DNA from: CAVPGH01 sp046726955
GTDB lineage: Bacteria; Acidobacteriota; Vicinamibacteria; Fen-336
Length of the DNA: 7,710 nt
Direction: 5' to 3'
Assembly (NCBI GenBank): GCA_046726955.1
Contig: JBKPBQ010000123.1
Location: 1 to 7,710, forward strand
The position numbers were made by a program, and so were the translations under genes. This document shows, one piece after another, positions 6,334 to 7,710 of this stretch. Within the stretch, counting starts at the first letter, position 1, and every line of letters starts with the position of its first letter. The notes beneath the pieces are model-generated. The model saw nothing but the letters and a program-made list of their open reading frames with translations. It did not search any database and was not told where the DNA came from.

Positions 6334-7122
6334 TCAACGCTTGCCGGAAGAGCCGGGCGTGCCGAGGACGGCCACGCGGTTCGCCTCCTGGCGGGCCTTG
6401 CGGTGGTCGTCCCCCTGGACCTTCACCACCAGGCACATCTCCATGAGGCGCGAGCGCAGCCGCTGCCCGATGCGCTCCACGAGGAACTCCTTGCGGCGGA
6501 GCGGGTCCGCGGCCATCACCGCCTCCCGGTCCGCGTCCTGGTAGTTCGTGGTGATGATCGTGGCCCGCTTCGCGAGGTACCGGCTGTTCAGGATGTAGAA
6601 GAGCGTGTCGTTCATCCAATCCGTCATCTTCCAGGCCCCGAGGTCGTCGAGGAGGAGCACGTCCATCTCCACGACCGGCTCCAGCACCTGTAGCTCGCTC
6701 ATCTTCGTCTCCGGGTCGTAGGAGCTCTTGATCTCGCGGATGAGCTCGTGGAAGTCCCAGAACTGACCACGCACGCCCTTCATGGTCACGAGCTCGCGCA
6801 GCACGGCCACGGCGAGATGGGTCTTGCCGACGCCGTTGTCCCCGGTGAAGAGCAGGCCCAGCCCCTCGTCGTCGCCGAGGTGCGGATAGCCGGTGCAATA
6901 GCTCATCGCCTTCTCGAGCGCGCCCGAGAGGTGCGGGCCGCTCGGCGTGAAGCTCGCCAGCGAGCAGTGGGAGTACCGCGGAGGGATCCGGCACGCAGTG
7001 AGGAGCGCGTCCCCGGAAGCGGGCGTGGGCCGCCGGCAGGCGCAGGGACTCGCGAACTCCCATCCGTCGCGGGATGCGATCACGAAGCCGGTGCCGCCGC
7101 AGTGCGGGCAGTGGGGATCCAT
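6334..7122 (-). CDS. DnaC/DnaI/IstB-like AAA+ ATPase (helicase-loader family) with N-terminal Cys cluster
   Basis: This 262-residue AAA+ ATPase belongs to the family of replicative helicase loaders (DnaC, DnaI) and IstB transposition helpers. An N-terminal cysteine set, CPHCGGTG (C5, C8) with CAC (C27, C29), looks like a zinc-binding module. Walker A is GDNGVGKT (94-101), Walker B is VLLLDDLG (D159, D160), sensor 1 is in IITTNY (N193), and RIGQRLRSRL (217-226) supplies the conserved arginine region. No transposase or IS end is nearby, so a helicase-loader or DnaC-like housekeeping role is likelier than IstB. I do not assign a symbol because the family is broad. The start is 14 nt after the stop of the sigma-factor piece, suggesting one operon, but no strong Shine-Dalgarno precedes the ATG. 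The gene is followed at once by a 13-bp hairpin. Confidence 0.85.
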   Translation of the reverse strand: MDPHCPHCGGTGFVIASRDGWEFASPCACRRPTPASGDALLTACRIPPRYSHCSLASFTPSGPHLSGALEKAMSYCTGYPHLGDDEGLGLLFTGDNGVGKTHLAVAVLRELVTMKGVRGQFWDFHELIREIKSSYDPETKMSELQVLEPVVEMDVLLLDDLGAWKMTDWMNDTLFYILNSRYLAKRATIITTNYQDADREAVMAADPLRRKEFLVERIGQRLRSRLMEMCLVVKVQGDDHRKARQEANRVAVLGTPGSSGKR

Positions 7123-7136
7123 GGACCGATTCTGGC

Positions 7137-7580
7137 TCAGTTCAGGTACCCGCGCAGCCCCTGGGCTTCCCGGCTCCGACGCAGCTTCTCCTTGGCCTTG
7201 CTCTCGATCTGGCGGATGCGCTCCCGCGAGAGGCCGAGGGCCTCCCCGATCTCCTGCAGCGTCCGCGGCTCCTCGCCGTCCAGGCCGAAGCGCATGCGGA
7301 TGACCTCGCGCTCCTTCTCCTCGAGGTCGGAGACCATGGCCTGGATGCGTTGCTCGAAGGACGAGCGCATCATCTCGAGCTCAACGGAGGGGATCGTGTC
7401 CTGCTCGAGGGTGTCCCCGAGCTCCATGTTCCCGTCCTCTCCCACCGCCGCGGAGAGCGAGACGTCGTCGCCCGCGGCCATGAGCAGCGCCTCCACCTGC
7501 TCCGGGGTGAGCTCGGTCTTCTTCGCGACCTCCTCCGTCGTGGGTGGCCGCTCGAGCTCGCGGGCCAGGCGGTCGCGCGC
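7137..7580 (-). pseudogene. C-terminal part of a sigma-70 factor (regions 3 and 4), broken at its 5' side
   Basis: The reading frame encodes the end of a primary-like (group 1/2) sigma-70 factor. In order come region 3 (ARDRLARELERPPTTEEVAKK, from 7580 down), a linker, region 4.1 (LEEKEREVIRMRFGLDG) and the region 4.2 helix-turn-helix that reads the -35 element (TLQEIGEALGLSRERIRQIE), ending in LRGYLN. Region 2, which binds core polymerase and melts the -10 element, is missing: above about 7580 the frame becomes Arg/Pro-rich and meets a stop at 7608-7610. A GTG at 7496 could begin a 119-residue product, but it lies inside region 3 with no family start there. The matching N-terminal region lies inverted just to the right. 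I call it broken in this assembly; in the real genome the gene may be intact. Confidence 0.75.
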
Positions 7581-7590
7581 GCTCGCGCGA
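7573..7590. repeat. Inverted repeat at the sigma-factor inversion junction
   Basis: TCGCGCG (7573-7579) and CGCGCGA (7584-7590) are perfect reverse complements separated by CGCT. The left arm is the end of recognisable region 3 coding on the minus strand; just after the right arm the plus strand begins sigma region 1.2. The match is short and GC-rich and so could arise by chance, but its position exactly at the orientation switch suggests that it mediated the join. Confidence 0.6.
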
Positions 7591-7710
7591 GGCCTCCGGG
7601 GACAGCCTCAACGCCTACATCCGCGAGATCGCGAAGTTCAAGCCGCTGCAGCCCGAGCAGGAGAAGGAGCTCGGGCTCAAGATCCAGCAGGGCGACCAGG
7701 AGGCCCTGCG
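7589..7710 (+). pseudogene. N-terminal fragment of a sigma-70 factor (region 1.2), running off the window
   Basis: The plus frame reads SLNAYIREIAKFKPLQPEQ and continues EKELGLKIQQGDQEALR to the window end. This is the sigma-70 region 1.2 pattern (an xYxREI start, then PLxPEQE, then a basic helix and GDxEA) leading into region 2.1. No credible start codon is seen: the in-frame GTG at 7544 would place 15 Arg/Ala/Gly-rich residues antisense to region 3 in front, with no Shine-Dalgarno. Together with the minus-strand regions 3-4 it accounts for both ends of one sigma factor, in opposite orientations. It is probably the displaced 5' end of the same gene. Confidence 0.7.

Noticed and set aside
6334..7122. 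The AAA+ gene as IstB of an insertion sequence
   Set aside because: No transposase gene, terminal inverted repeats or target duplications are visible around it, and it has a DnaC-like cysteine cluster at its N-terminus.
7544..7600. GTG at 7544 as the start of the plus-strand sigma fragment
   Set aside because: The sequence from there to 7580 is antisense to sigma region 3, no Shine-Dalgarno precedes it, and the encoded residues are Arg/Ala/Gly filler.
7381..7611. A 76-codon minus-strand frame over the sigma region
   Set aside because: It is in a different frame from the sigma coding sequence and consists of Arg/Gly/Ala-rich shadow sequence.

Overview
The window is high-GC bacterial DNA, densely packed and with strong G/C third-position bias. 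It comes from an organism with a respiratory quinol-oxidising complex of the Rieske/cytochrome b type. I cannot name the taxon. A b6-like split cytochrome b next to a large multihaem cytochrome c, and a REC-PilZ protein, fit uncultured high-GC lineages such as Acidobacteriota, Methylomirabilota/Rokubacteria or Myxococcota-like deltaproteobacteria. This placement is inference.

Plus-strand operon (2-5981): the 3' part of a Rieske iron-sulphur protein, a cytochrome b6-like N-terminal cytochrome b subunit, a separate and enlarged C-terminal cytochrome b (subunit IV-like), a 971-residue membrane-anchored coiled-coil cytochrome c with eight CxxCH motifs, and a receiver-like plus PilZ protein whose TTG start overlaps the cytochrome stop codon. 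The first four would form a quinol-oxidising complex: quinol is oxidised at the Rieske/cytochrome b Qo site, one electron recycles through the b haems (with a probable extra covalent haem at Cys70), and the other passes to the octahaem protein. That protein sits where cytochrome c1 or f would be expected. The REC-PilZ protein may link the operon to c-di-GMP or other signalling.

Minus-strand block (5983-7580): read from right to left it holds the C-terminal part of a sigma-70 factor, a DnaC/DnaI-like AAA+ ATPase with an N-terminal cysteine cluster, a spacer of about 200 bp with two hairpins, and a 50-residue single-pass membrane protein with a perfect Shine-Dalgarno. The last gene converges on the REC-PilZ gene with one base between their stop codons.

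Right edge (about 7573-7710): the sigma factor is broken. Regions 3-4 lie on the minus strand. Region 1.2 appears on the plus strand, running off the window, and region 2 is absent between them. The join is a 7-bp inverted repeat with a 4-nt spacer. This is either a fold-back assembly or amplification chimera, or a real inversion inside a sigma gene. It is the clearest structural anomaly in the window and should be resolved before either piece is called a gene.
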